DNA from: Trichosphaerium sp. ATCC 40318
Lineage: Eukaryota; Discosea; Flabellinia; Trichosidae
Reading direction: 5' to 3'
Assembly: GCA_038496445.1 (NCBI GenBank)
Contig: JALMLS010000552.1
Coordinates: forward strand, 102,996-166,995
DNA: 64,000 bases
This document shows, in pieces, positions 32,836-43,800 of the stretch (position 1 is its first letter; each line of letters starts with the position of its first letter). Below the pieces are notes generated by a model. It did not search any database, was not told the origin of the DNA, and worked only from the letters and a program-made list of their open reading frames with translations. The position numbers were made by a program, and so were the translations under genes.

Positions 32836-34063
32836 ATGCAAACATACTTAGATAATGCGATGTCTTTTGGTACTGACTTGCTTCTTGGAGGTATAGCAGG
32901 ATCAATCTCAAAGGTTAGTAGCAAGAAAAAAAAACTCAAAGCAATCGTTTGTTTTGCTTACAATTCTTCCCATAGACTATCAACTCACCTCTTGAGGTGA
33001 TAAAAATAAACCTTCAAACAAAACCAACAGAGTATAAAGGTATAATTGACTGCGCAAAAAAGACATATACTAACGGAGGGTAAGACTTTTGTGAACTGTA
33101 TCTGTTTTTTGTATTCACACTTTTTTTGTTTAGGATACGTGCTTTCTGGGCTGGGAACTTGACCAATGTTGCGAGATACTTTCCTACCCAAGGATTAAAC
33201 TTCGCTTTCAAGGATGCTTACAAGCCATTCTTTGTTGACTCTCAAAAGGAGTACGGCCACTATGAGATGGTGAGTAGGAGAAAGTTGTTTTAGAATGTGA
33301 TTTCTAAATTCTATTTTTAGGCGGCACGTAATATGGCAGTAGGAGGCTTGGCAGGTGGTTCTTCGTTGTCTTTTGTTTACTCATTGGATTTGGCAAGAAC
33401 CAAGCTATCCCGTGATGTAACCAAGTCGGAATTCAATGGGAAACTTACCAACGTCTTCAGAAAGACATACAAAGAAGGAGGTAAGTGCTTTGTGAAAAAT
33501 CCTTCTTCGCACTCATAATGTTCTTACAACTATTCTAGGATTTCCTGCTTTTTACCGCGGATTCGGAATATCTCTTGTACGGATATTGATTAGGTTGTAC
33601 TTCTCCTAACTTTATGGTAGGTCGGAATTGTTCCATACCGTGCCATCTACTTTGGTGGATATGATACTATGAAACAAATATTCCTCAAAGACGAAGAATC
33701 TAGTAGTTTCTTTAAAAAATGGTCAATCGCTCAAGGAAATACTATCATTGCTCAATTCGCAACATACCCTATTGATACCATAAGACGTACTCAAATGACT
33801 CAAGGAAATACAATGTACGAAAAACAAAATCTCTGAAAAAAAAAAAAACTTGCCTTAACTTTCTTCAAGGTACCATACTGCTAAGAGTATCTACAATGAA
33901 CATGGCGTAAAGGGATTGTATAAGGGCGCTGGAGCGAATACTGTTCGGTACGTAAAACTTGTCAATAGTCGTGAGTGATATCTAAAAATATCTTTCTAGC
34001 TCTGTTGGAGCTGCACTTTGTATTGTTCTCTATGACGAGCTTTCTGATATCTTTCAACACTAA
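32836..34063 (+). CDS. Mitochondrial carrier family protein, ADP/ATP-carrier-like
   Basis: About seven exons give a three-repeat carrier of about 300 residues. Repeat 1 has [11 protein letters not shown], followed by [18 protein letters not shown], close to the ADP/ATP carrier phrase in which the N-x-A-N-V-I-R-Y-F-P-T-Q block is typical. Repeat 2 has SLDLARTKL; repeat 3 has [11 protein letters not shown]. The true ADP/ATP carrier hallmark RRRMMM is replaced by RRTQMT, and the repeat-1 P-x-E-x-x-K motif is PLEVIK. It is thus a close relative in the inner mitochondrial membrane that may carry a different nucleotide or solute. One intron is only about 46 nt. Confidence 0.85.
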
Positions 34064-34399
34064 ACCAGCCTACTTGGTATGACACAAAACCTCTTTTTAT
34101 CAAAAACAACACCAACCATTCCGGTATACATCTACAACCAAACTAAAACTAAACTCTATATACTTTGTGTCTAAACAACAATACGCAATAAATTCGTGAC
34201 CTTCTCAAACTCACGTGCCTCTGTCCTCTAATAGTCTGGATATCATCCAGTGCTTTCATGGAACTACCATACCTAGAAGTTTATGTACAAGAATTCACCA
34301 AAAACAAAGCATAGTGATTGTAGGTAATCAACAAAGTCAACTTAGTCCTAAATGTTTTTAACCATCACCAAAAACTACTTAACATAACATGTATGAGGT
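34064..34399. other. Convergent 3' spacer
   Basis: Between the carrier gene (+) and the GFA-domain gene (-). No exon; presumably two 3' UTRs. Confidence 0.45.
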
Positions 34400-34801
34400 T
34401 TATTTAGGTGGGTATTCGTCAAATTTAGGAACATTTTCAGGCACTGTATGATGCGGTTTAAGCGACTTGCACCAAATTGCAACTTGAGGTTTGAAGATAG
34501 ACTTATCATCAAGTGAGCCCACATTTACGCCAATCATTGGATGTTTTGGGTTACTTGCTATCACATTCGTTCCGCAAAGTTTGCAAAACTTTCTTATGCA
34601 CTTTGGAAGGCTGTATACAGTTAAGAAATCGTCTCCTTGAGTTATTTGTACATCATCAACGCCTACTACGACAGTGCCAACACTAAAGCCACCTCCGAGT
34701 GTTTGACATTGAGTACAATAGCAAATAAGAGAGTACATAGGCTCCTTCTTGAGTTGGTATCGTACTTTACCACAGAGGCATCCACCTTGCATATTCGACA
34801 T
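34400..34801 (-). CDS. GFA-domain (CENP-V/Gfa-like) zinc protein (133 aa)
   Basis: Single exon. Start chosen at ATG 34801 (MSNMQGGCLCGKVRYQL), the usual distance before the first zinc motif. Zinc-ligand pairs appear in order: GGCLCGKVRY, CYCTQCQ and FCKLCGTNV, the full GFA pattern of seven cysteines. Known members include the glutathione-dependent formaldehyde-activating enzyme and CENP-V. The frame is open upstream to about 34921 with only a GTG to start it, so a longer N-terminus is unlikely but possible. Its function here is uncertain; glutathione-linked chemistry is the family suggestion. Confidence 0.85.
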   Translation of the reverse strand: MSNMQGGCLCGKVRYQLKKEPMYSLICYCTQCQTLGGGFSVGTVVVGVDDVQITQGDDFLTVYSLPKCIRKFCKLCGTNVIASNPKHPMIGVNVGSLDDKSIFKPQVAIWCKSLKPHHTVPENVPKFDEYPPK

Positions 34802-35569
34802 TGTTGTTGCTATTGTTGGCGTTGTTTTGTTGATTACTAGAGCAGAGCTTAAACTAAAGTGACGTTCAATTCTGCTAGCAGGCACCAGCACTAAACTTGG
34901 CCAAACGCACGTTTTTCGCACGTGATCTTATTCGGGCATGCGAACGTTCTATGTTAACGTACCAAATCTGCAGTTAACACAAAAAACTTGGGCTACAAGT
35001 GTTAACGGCTCATTTCTCCTCACAACGCTCTTCGTTGGTTCGTGTTACCGTTTCATGCGAATATCGCTCAGTGAGCACGCTTCAGACCGCCAGGAAGTAA
35101 TTGCCACTATTCCTTCTTCAAGTTGATTATGAAGGTATTGTGTATGATGTTAAAGTATAAAGGAACATTTCCGCTCTCATTGCGACGCTGCCAGCCATTT
35201 GTTAGATATTTTGTGTTCTAACCGCTTTCATACGTCTCTTTGTCACTGTTTCGCACACACTAAACACCAGTGTGGTGTACAAACGTATTCAATTAGTTTT
35301 CTGAAACTCACTTGTAAGTTACCCCGCAAAGGATGAAAATCGATAATGGAGACACTGCATGGCGCTAAACGAGCAGTAGCGAGCACTCAAACACAAAAAA
35401 ACAACTTGTAGTGCAGCTTTTGACGTATCTGTGTACACAAGAACAACGCATAATAGCGTTGGACTAGCCCCGTTATGTCACGTAATGTTTGAGTACTCAA
35501 GTGCGAAAACTCATAAATTTGCAGCTTTTCCATTCAGCTTTATAATAACAACTCTTCCCACTCTACAAA
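34802..35569. promoter_or_regulatory. Divergent promoter region (GFA gene and 6PGDH)
   Basis: The flanking genes diverge. A CACGTG lies near 34919, and a pyrimidine-rich leader (TCTTCCCACTCTAC) lies directly before the 6PGDH ATG. No exon is seen. Confidence 0.45.
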
Positions 35570-37867
35570 ATGTCTGCTGATATCGGTCTCGTTGGTCTCG
35601 CTGTTATGGGCGAAAATCTTGTCCTCAACATGGAAAGAAACGGATTTACGGTTGCTGTTCACAATCGGTACGAAAGATATAATAGTGGCGCATTTCGTTT
35701 AGTACGGTCGTTTGCTAGTACTTAGGGCTTCTTCCGTGCTAAAGTTTCTCCACGTATTATTCTAGACATGCTCTAACTTCGCTTTAGTACCACCTCCAAG
35801 ATTGACGACTTTGTTAATGGACGTGGTAAGGGTAAAAACTTTGTTGCTGCCCACACAATTGAAGACCTTGTAAAATCGTTGAAGGCTCCACGTAAGGTCA
35901 TGCTTATGGTAAAAGCTGGAAAGGTTGTAGACATCTTTATTGACAAAGTCGCTCCTCTACTCAGCAAGGTACCTATCCTATTCACTACGCTCCGGAGTGA
36001 TAAAAAGGAAGCGTTGTGCAGAAAATATTGCAAACAAAATGCAGACGCTTCTTTTTACTTTTCAATCCATCGCAATACGCACAAAATGCTCATTGCGTAC
36101 TCTTAGGGTGATATTATCATTGATGGTGGTAACTCCAACTACAATGACACAATCAGACGCACTGAAGCATTAGAAAAGCAAGGTATCTTGTTTTGCGGTG
36201 CTGGAGTTTCTGGTGGAGAAGAAGGTACAAAAAATACAGATCAGTATAAACTATGCGAATTCGTTATTTTGTCCGCAAATTTTTTCTGGCTCTCACAACA
36301 AGTGCTTCCGTAGCTCAGTTGGTTAGAGCGCACGACTGTTAATCGTGAGGTCGTAGGTTCGACCCCTACCGGGAGCGATGATTCCTTTTTGATTTTTTTT
36401 TCTGCCTTTGTGGACTTTTTTGTTCTTACAGTAGCACGTAGGTGCATTGTGGGGACCTTCTATCATGCCAGGTGGTTCCAAAGAAGCCTGGACACACATC
36501 AAACCAATTTTCCAAAAAATTGCTGCTAAGGTTGAAGATGGTTCTCCTTGCTGCGACTACGTTGGTGAGACCGGTGCTGGCCACTACGTAAAGATGGTTC
36601 ATAACGGTATTGAATATGGTGATATGCAACTTATCTCTGAGGTACCTTTTGGCGTCATTTCTTGTAGTTGTCTTTCGAGCATTGGTATTTACTGGATTTG
36701 CTAGGCATACCATTTGATGAAAACTCTTTTGGGTATGACTAACGCTGAAATGCACGCTGTTTTGGACGAGTGGAACAAAGGTGATTTGGATAGCTACTTG
36801 ATTGAGGTGAGTTGCTTGTTCGCTTTATATTTTGCCTGATGCCTTAGCTGAGTTTTTCTTGTTAGATCACTAGAGACATTCTCGCTAAGAAGGACGATGA
36901 AGTTAAGGATAAATACACCCTTGACCTCATTTTGGATGCTGCTGGCCAAAAAGGAACAGGTAATTAAACTAGCCAACAGTCACATGCATTCGCATCGTTT
37001 ACGTTGATTTTAGGAAAATGGACTGCCATTTCTGCTCTTGACCTTGGACTACCTGTAACACTCATTGGAGAAGCTGTATTTGCTAGATGCTTGAGCGCCC
37101 AAAAAGATGAGCGTGTTAACTCCAGCAAGATCTTGACTGGTCCTACACCTACCTACACTGGTACGTATTTCAGAGTTTTTTTTTTCTTCTTTGTTGTTGA
37201 AAGTTTTTTATACTTATGATGCTTGTAGGTGACCGCAAAGAACTTGTTGATGCTATCCGTGATGCTATCTACGCTGCTAAGATTGTTTCTTACGCACAAG
37301 GTTTCGTTCTTCTTAAGGTACAATTTTTTTTTTTTTTGTTCTTTTTTTTTAATGCCTACTTACCTTCTAATTAGGGAGCTGCTAAAGAATATGGATGGCA
37401 TTTGAACTACGGTGCCATCGCTCTTATGTGGCGTGGTGGATGTATCATTCGCTCTAAGTTCCTTGGTAAAATAAAAGAAGCTTTCGACAAAGATCACGAT
37501 CTTGAGAACCTCCTCCTTGATAAATTCTTTACTGAAAAAATCAACGCCGCTCAAGCTGGTTGGCGTAAGGTAGCAGCTGCTGCATTGACTAACGGTACGT
37601 GCAAAAAGAAAAAAATACCAACTTCATTAAAACTGTTCTCGCTGCTTATACTTATTGTTAGGTATCCCTATTCCAGCCATCACCACTGCTTTGTGCTACT
37701 ATGATGGTTTGAGAACCGCTAGACTCCCAGCAAATATGTTGCAAGCTCAAAGAGATTACTTTGGTGCTCATACATACGAGCGTGTTGATAAACCAAGAGG
37801 TGAACATTTCCATGCTAACTGGACAGGCAGAGGTGGTTCAACAGCTAGTAGCACATACATTGTTTAA
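35570..37867 (+). CDS. gnd: 6-phosphogluconate dehydrogenase, decarboxylating
   Basis: About eleven exons join to a full-length enzyme of about 490 residues. The N-terminal NADP fold starts [20 protein letters not shown], with VHNRT carrying the NADP-phosphate-binding Arg. Then come DIIIDGGNS, the catalytic phrase [33 protein letters not shown] with the catalytic Lys, and the C-terminal [22 protein letters not shown]. It converts 6-phosphogluconate to ribulose-5-phosphate with NADPH and CO2 in the oxidative pentose phosphate pathway, in the cytosol. Codon choice looks more biased than in its neighbours (frequent GCT, GTT, AAG), as in a highly expressed gene. The intron after GVSGGEE contains a tRNA gene. 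Confidence 0.96.
36304..36377 (+). tRNA. tRNA-Asn (anticodon GTT), inside a 6PGDH intron
   Basis: A 74-nt cloverleaf. Acceptor arms GCTTCCG and CGGGAGC pair with one T-G; the D arm is GCTC...GAGC; the anticodon stem CACGA/TCGTG encloses loop CTGTTAA with anticodon GTT at 36338-36340; the T arm is GTAGG TTCGACC CCTAC. The discriminator base is G. A-box (TAGCTCAGTTGG) and B-box (GGTTCGACCCC) promoters are intact. The T-run downstream (GATTTTTTTTTC) can end RNA polymerase III transcription. There is no tRNA intron. It lies in the same orientation as the host gene. Confidence 0.97.
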
Positions 37868-38116
37868 AAAAAAGTAACAGAAACTGTGGTAACAACACTG
37901 TCAAATGTTCTAATAAAAAAAGGAATCTTATTGACGTGGTAGTTAGAGTGAGCGTTGTACCACTACTTATCTTATTTTCGCATATACGCCTATACGTGCG
38001 TACTTGTGTGATATATTTGGTGTCCGTGAGCTACAAGAAAACATTTTGTTGAGTATCTGAATGTAATTACATTTTATTAAAGTTGCACATTCCGTTTTTG
38101 GTATGCACATAAATAC

Positions 38117-38401
38117 CTAATTATTACCAATTACAGGGGTAAAAGTAGTGTCACCAAACTTTATACTGCCGTCTGAGCATAATTTCTTAGGTGTTTTTTG
38201 AAGAATAGCAGCGTGTTCTTTGCCTAGGTCTCGTACTTCTTTATTTAAACAGTACTTTAGTGTATGAGCAACCTTTTTAAGCGTAATTTCGTCTTTATCG
38301 ACGGTATACAAGCCAATGCGACTATTTTCTGCGGTCCACGCACGAAATTTCCCATCGGCTTTAAATTCTATTGTAAATGGACCTTTGTACGTTCCTTCCA
38401 T
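38117..38401 (-). CDS. Small protein, unknown (94 aa)
   Basis: Open frame from a true ATG (MEGTYKGPFTIEFKADGKF) to a stop at 38117. The composition is ordinary and hydrophilic, with alternating beta-like strands (FTIEFKADGKFRAW, RIGLYTVDKDEITLKKV), a later CLNKEVRDLG and GSIKFGDTTFTPV. It looks like a small beta-barrel or META/lipocalin-like fold, but I cannot place it. No introns, signal peptide or TM segment. Confidence 0.55.
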   Translation of the reverse strand: MEGTYKGPFTIEFKADGKFRAWTAENSRIGLYTVDKDEITLKKVAHTLKYCLNKEVRDLGKEHAAILQKTPKKLCSDGSIKFGDTTFTPVIGNN

Positions 38402-38665
38402 TGTTGTGTTATTAGAGTAAGTTTAATAATGTTCTAAGCAAGTACAACACTCACTTAATTCAAAAAAAACCGCAGTTTGTTGAATTGGACTGTGTCACAC
38501 AAAGCCCTTGTTGTTTCGACAGCGTAGTATGTACTACTAATAGAAACGTTTGACATGACATTGCCGTTTAGCCTCAAAAAAAGCAAAAAAAGTCGGAAAA
38601 GTCAAACGTTGACTGATTTTTTAACAACTTTCAACTGGTTGAGGGCCTTAGTGTACCATTTTAGC

Positions 38666-40422
38666 ATGGCTGTGCGTAAACTAACGAAACTAGCTAGTAA
38701 TTATTAGAGTTTATGTAATGTTAATGTAGTCTGAACAAACGTTGGAGAATAAACAAGCTTTTAACATAAAGCTGGTCCTCGTAGGTTCGCCCTATTTTAA
38801 AAGTGTTCAAATGCCATCAACTTGTTTAGATAACAACACTCTTAGGAAGTGCAGGTGCAGGTAGAACTACCCTTGTGCATAGATTAACACAAGATATTTT
38901 TGAAAGTTCACTAAAGGCAACTGTATGTCATCACGTGTCTTATTACAGAATCAGCCTTATTTTGGTTTAGATGGGTGTTGATTTTAGCTTTAAAGTGGTA
39001 GAATTCAATAACACTTCTGTGAGGCTACAACTATGGGTACACCTGCAACAGGAGTTCTTTGTATGGGTTTGTTTACATGTATTTTTAGGATGTGGCAGGT
39101 TAGTCTTTCAACGTGGCAAATGTTATTTATTAATGTGTTTGACTATTTATAGCCCAGGAGAGATATGGGAGTATGCTCAAAGTACAAAGTCTTAAGTTTT
39201 TTTAAGAGCTCACTTTATACATGTTTTTAAGCTAACCTATTGGCGTGTTTTTGTTTAAGCATATTTGATTAATATGTTTCACTGTTAGGTTTATTGTAGG
39301 GGCGCTTTAGGAATAATGGTTTTCTTTGATAGTACCAGAAATTCAAGCTTTAATCAGGCACTATCATGGCAGCGAACATTGAAAGGCACAGTTTTCCATG
39401 ATACTAATAATCCTGTTCCTACTGTACTTGTTGCAACAAAGGTATTTCTTTTGTTGACATTACAGGTCACGTGTCTGTATGCTAATAAGTGTAGACTGAT
39501 TTAAAAAAGTACAAGATTGGTGATTTCAATAAAAGTAATGATGAAATGGATAACTTGTGAAAAACATGGATTCCTCACATGGTTTGAAACATCAGCAAAG
39601 GACAATATTAATGTTGAAGAACCGTTTTTGTTTATGGCAAAAGAAATAGTCAAAAAACTAAAGGAAGTTGAAGTAGAAACAGAAAATCTATCCAACCCGA
39701 ATGAAGTTACTGAAAAAGCAACACGTGGATCATCTTTTCAAAAGCGAAAGCAAATGCCTAGAAAAGAAGTAAGTCGCTCATATTACCGTGATTTAATGCA
39801 AAAAACTAATGTTATAGAGGATGACTCGAAAGATGAGGACAAAGAGACACAGGATTCTGAGTTGAAAGAAGATTCAAGAGACAAGTACTTATCAAAAGCG
39901 TTTGTTGATCCCAATCATGAATACAGCAAGTTTGGAGACAATATAGAGCATATTGATATCATTCGAGACGCCCTTGAAGTCGTGGAAATAAGCCAACACG
40001 AAAAAGACCATATTGATGAGGCAACAATTTTTTTTTAGAGAATTCCATCTAATGGTTTTGTAGTCTGCTGAACCAAATATCATTGACACTGTACAACAAG
40101 ACAATCAACAAAATTTGAACAAATCAGAGACTAGTTATTTGTCAGGTGTTGAGGTATCTTCATGTTCATGGATAGACAAAGATAGTTGTATCAACGAAAC
40201 CAAGGTAGCCCAACTTCAATTTCTAATTAAGTATCGATGTCATTTATTTAGGCAACGTTCAGTCCTCCTTCCACTACTTCAACATACCAACAACCCAATA
40301 AAGACCTTAATTGGGAGCAAAGACTTGTCGCTGTGGGCATTAAATATGAAAGAGCACAGGAACTTGGATCATTGATGAATGAAGCTGTCATTAAACTGAC
40401 TGATATAACTGGTAGTATTTAG
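38666..40422 (+). pseudogene. Rab32-like GTPase, copy 3 (frameshifted)
   Basis: A first exon of six bases (ATGGCT) then splices to FNIKLVLVGSAGAGRTTLV, where the P-loop lysine is Arg. MGVDFSFKVVEF, DVAAQERYGSML (G3 with Ala for Gly) and YCRGALGIMVFFDSTR follow. The G4 TK-x-D is split by an intron. After that, a 2-base deletion near 39560 (paralogues read NFCEEHGFLTWF) gives a TGA in frame. The later frame is open through FETSAKDNINVEEP and ELKEDSRDKYLSKAF. The last exon lost one T near 40418, ending early at GSI instead of continuing LEALGFNAMERI as in copy 2. The P-loop, G3 and frame lesions suggest a non-functional GTPase. Confidence 0.65.
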
Positions 40423-40883
40423 AAGCGTTGGGATTCAATGCAATGGAACGTATCACAATCATTAAAGCAAAGAGGAACAACACTCTTTGACACAAAAGAT
40501 TTAAGTAAATCCAATTCTTTAACTCTTTTGTCGCTATTAATTATTGAACAAAAATAAGATGTTTCAAGTTGTAAATAGACGTTTTAGTCACGTGTTTTCA
40601 AAGTAGTACTAAACGATGTATAATGTCCGTAGTACTTACAAAGTGGCTCAACTGTTTGATCGAAAGCTTGGGTAACGGTTTATACCTAACACCTCCTAGA
40701 CTTGTTTAAGAATTTGTACAATAGTCCATTTGCAGAAAATTGCATCACAAAAATATCTATCAACTACGGAACGTGAGTTTTCGCAAAGTAAGAACCTGTA
40801 TGTTTCGTAGTGACAATTTCTTAACCAACAATATGTACGCTTTTTTTGCGCGGTTTAAAAGGATTGACTCCGATTGTCTTCTA
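40423..40883. other. Spacer with residual GTPase 3' sequence
   Basis: The first 60 bases still read, in the pre-deletion frame, as LEALGFNAMERITIIKAK, the C-terminal end kept in copy 2. The remainder shows no exon and leads to the F-box/SPRY gene start. Confidence 0.6.
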
Positions 40884-43800
40884 ATGGAGACCATAACCGC
40901 GCCAAAACAACTCATGTCTGACCATGCTTTGCCTGCGTATGATTTATCAGACTTTCCAGTCGAATTACTTGTAAGCTCTGCGTTGTAATGTTATTTCTAA
41001 AAACGGCGTAGGTGCATATTTTTAAATCATTGGATGGAATAGCGCTTTCTAAAGTAATAACAGTTTCTACGCTATGGAACGCTCTAGGAAACACAGAAGA
41101 GCTTTGGTACGTATACTTAGAGCGTATACAGATGACTTGTGACTAGTTTGGTTTATAGTACGTTAAACTCATTGATTATAGGTCAGTTATGTTCGAAGTG
41201 TTTACAAAGGACTTTGGAGAGGACGACTCCAATCCAATTGCTTTTGTTGAACCAAAAGCTAAAGAAACTCTTATAAGTGAGTTTGTGACCACGCTAACAT
41301 CCACAGTGGTATATACACCTACAGTATTTGATTCTTTAACGTACAGGGAGCTTTACAGACACATTGTACGAGAAAAACCTAAAAAACTTTCACAAAAAAA
41401 TGTGATCATTTTTCTTTCTTTTTTGCCGTTTGTAGTTCTGTATCAAGTGTATTTAATCTCGTGTTGTTATCCTATTTATTGTTTGTTTTTATTGGTTACC
41501 AACAAAAATGTAGCGTTTCTTTTGTGAGGAAGATAACGTGAAAACCTTTTTTTTGAAATTTCGTCACTAAATTTTATCATGCTTTAACTTTCTCTTTTTT
41601 TCTCAACAAGAAGAAGTGCTAATGAACCACTTTTTTATAGTCAACATTCCTACTTGTTGTTCAAACTGGTATGCCCGTAGAAGAGCCTGAGAATCATCAT
41701 GGTGCACCGATACGACATAAACGTGTTTTCGATGACTTGCAAAAAGCTATAAAAGCCAGTAGAGATGGTGATGCAATTTTCTTAACAGGAGGTAAGTACC
41801 ATCAACCCAAAGCAATAAATTCACCAAGTGAAACATTTTTGATAATCTGTTTGTCCGGTTTAACTGTTGCTAAAGGCGGTCATGTGATTGCTGGTTCAGA
41901 AGCTGAAAATGACCAAGAACACGATCATGATGACGGTCATGCCCATGATGATGGTCACGCCCACGGCCACGCTCACGGTCATGATCATGATCATGATGAC
42001 CACTGCCACTCATGTCCTGTAATTACAATAGATAAGTCAGTAATAATAAGTGGTTTCTCTAGTGAAAGTACATGTACGTTTTAATCAGAAACTAGAACTT
42101 GTAGATTGTTAATTTTTTTTTAGTGCTTTCAGCTACACTCGATTACAAAGCACCTTTAATTGTTATATCTTGTATTGAATTATCACAAATGCATGGTCAT
42201 TCACATGCTGCAACTATTCACCCAGGAGCAACTTGTATTGTACACAAGTCCTATGTTAGTCATCCAGGTAATGTTCTTTTTTTTTCTTCCACTTGTTTTA
42301 AACTCGTGATCTCACCTAAGTTTATCTGACTGTACATTTAGTAACTGTTAGTAAAAATGCTTCTCTTGAATGTTGTGCAAGTATTGTGCGTTCTTTTAGT
42401 TTGGACAATAAGAAGCACGTGGTAGGTTGAACCACCAACTAATATTTTAAACTTTAGCTTGCAACATATGAACTTGAAGAAGGATTCAAGTGCATCAATT
42501 TTCCACCTCCTTCAGGCTGTGTAAGCAGTCCTAAAACAGAAAGCAGTACGCATTTATAACTTGCAGAATAGAACTAAATGCATGTAGATATGGAACTCAT
42601 CTATTCGGCTATAAGCAAAAATAAAGATCCAAATATCTTAAGTGGCCTTTGTTGTACACTCGGTAGTATCTATGCGAATGGAAGTATGTTAAACATTTAG
42701 TATTATTTGTGGACTAGAGTTGGTCTAACTTTTTGCTCTGTAGTGTTTGAGCTATCTTACGAAATGGACTGCAAAATCTCTGATATCGTTGGTCGTCTTC
42801 TGGATGAATACATTGACAATGCCAGACTTCAGGTATATCCAAACACAGCACCTCTTTACTAAAGACATGAGATCTTATCTGCCCTACATTTGTTAATACT
42901 ATATAGGCTTGTGCACTTCTACTGCTTCATTACATGATTGTTTCTCCTGCTGTACCTCGCACACAAGGCCTAGCTGATAATATCTTCAAATACGTCATTG
43001 ATAATAAAGCAATACCAAAATTAATGCGTGCACTGAGTAATCATAAAGATGGTGATCCTCTCTATGCCGGTGTGGTACGTTAATTAATTACGTTTGTGAA
43101 GAAAGCGTTTTTTTTCCTGTTTTTTCGTTTCTTGAGTTTGTTTTGCGTTTGTTGACTTTTTGCTTTATCTGTTTGTGTTTTTTGGAAGCTATTTTAATTG
43201 ATTTATATACTAGATGTTTGATTCTGGTTATGACATTTTGTCTTCCATTCTTTCGGAGAAAAAGGAGTGGTTTGAAATAGGTAAACACAAAAACAAATGA
43301 ATTGGTTCGAGTTTTCTTTGTTTATAGCCTTCTAATATACTTTATGGTTATAGCCGCATCAAATAGTGATGATATAGTAATATTACTTGATACACGTGAT
43401 TCAGGAATAAAAAGTAATTCAGTGGGGTTGATTGAGGGCGCAAATCAGATTTTGATGTTGTACACAAGATTTGCTGGAAATAGGGAGAGGTTCATTAAAG
43501 AAAGAGGTATAGAGCGTACATTTGAAGACATTTCAGAGAGTACCTTTGATATCGCAGAGAGCTACTTGGAGGTTCTTACGAACATAATGGAGTACAGCAG
43601 TACGTCACTCGCTTTATTGGCAAACCAAACCTTTCAAACCTTTCCTGTTTTTTTAAATTGCATTCTTTCTTGTCGTTTGCTGTCTTCTGGCGTGCTATCT
43701 AGGGCGGATCCAGAATCTTATATTACTAAGCTAACTATGTTATAGGTGATGACGCTAAAGAAGCAACTACAAAGGCAATTTTAGAGCGTGGATGCTTGAA

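Noticed and set aside
36426-36755. 109-codon frame on the - strand
   Set aside because: Overlaps conserved 6PGDH exons and an intron; no homology of its own.
28167-37867. Decarboxylase, dioxygenase, carrier, GFA and 6PGDH as a biosynthetic cluster
   Set aside because: The genes have mixed orientation, separate promoters and no shared pathway; all are common housekeeping types.
41920-42010. His/Asp/Gly-coding run dismissed at first as simple-sequence noise
   Set aside because: The rejection was dropped: it stays in frame between conserved exons and uses mixed codons, so it is kept as part of the F-box/SPRY gene.
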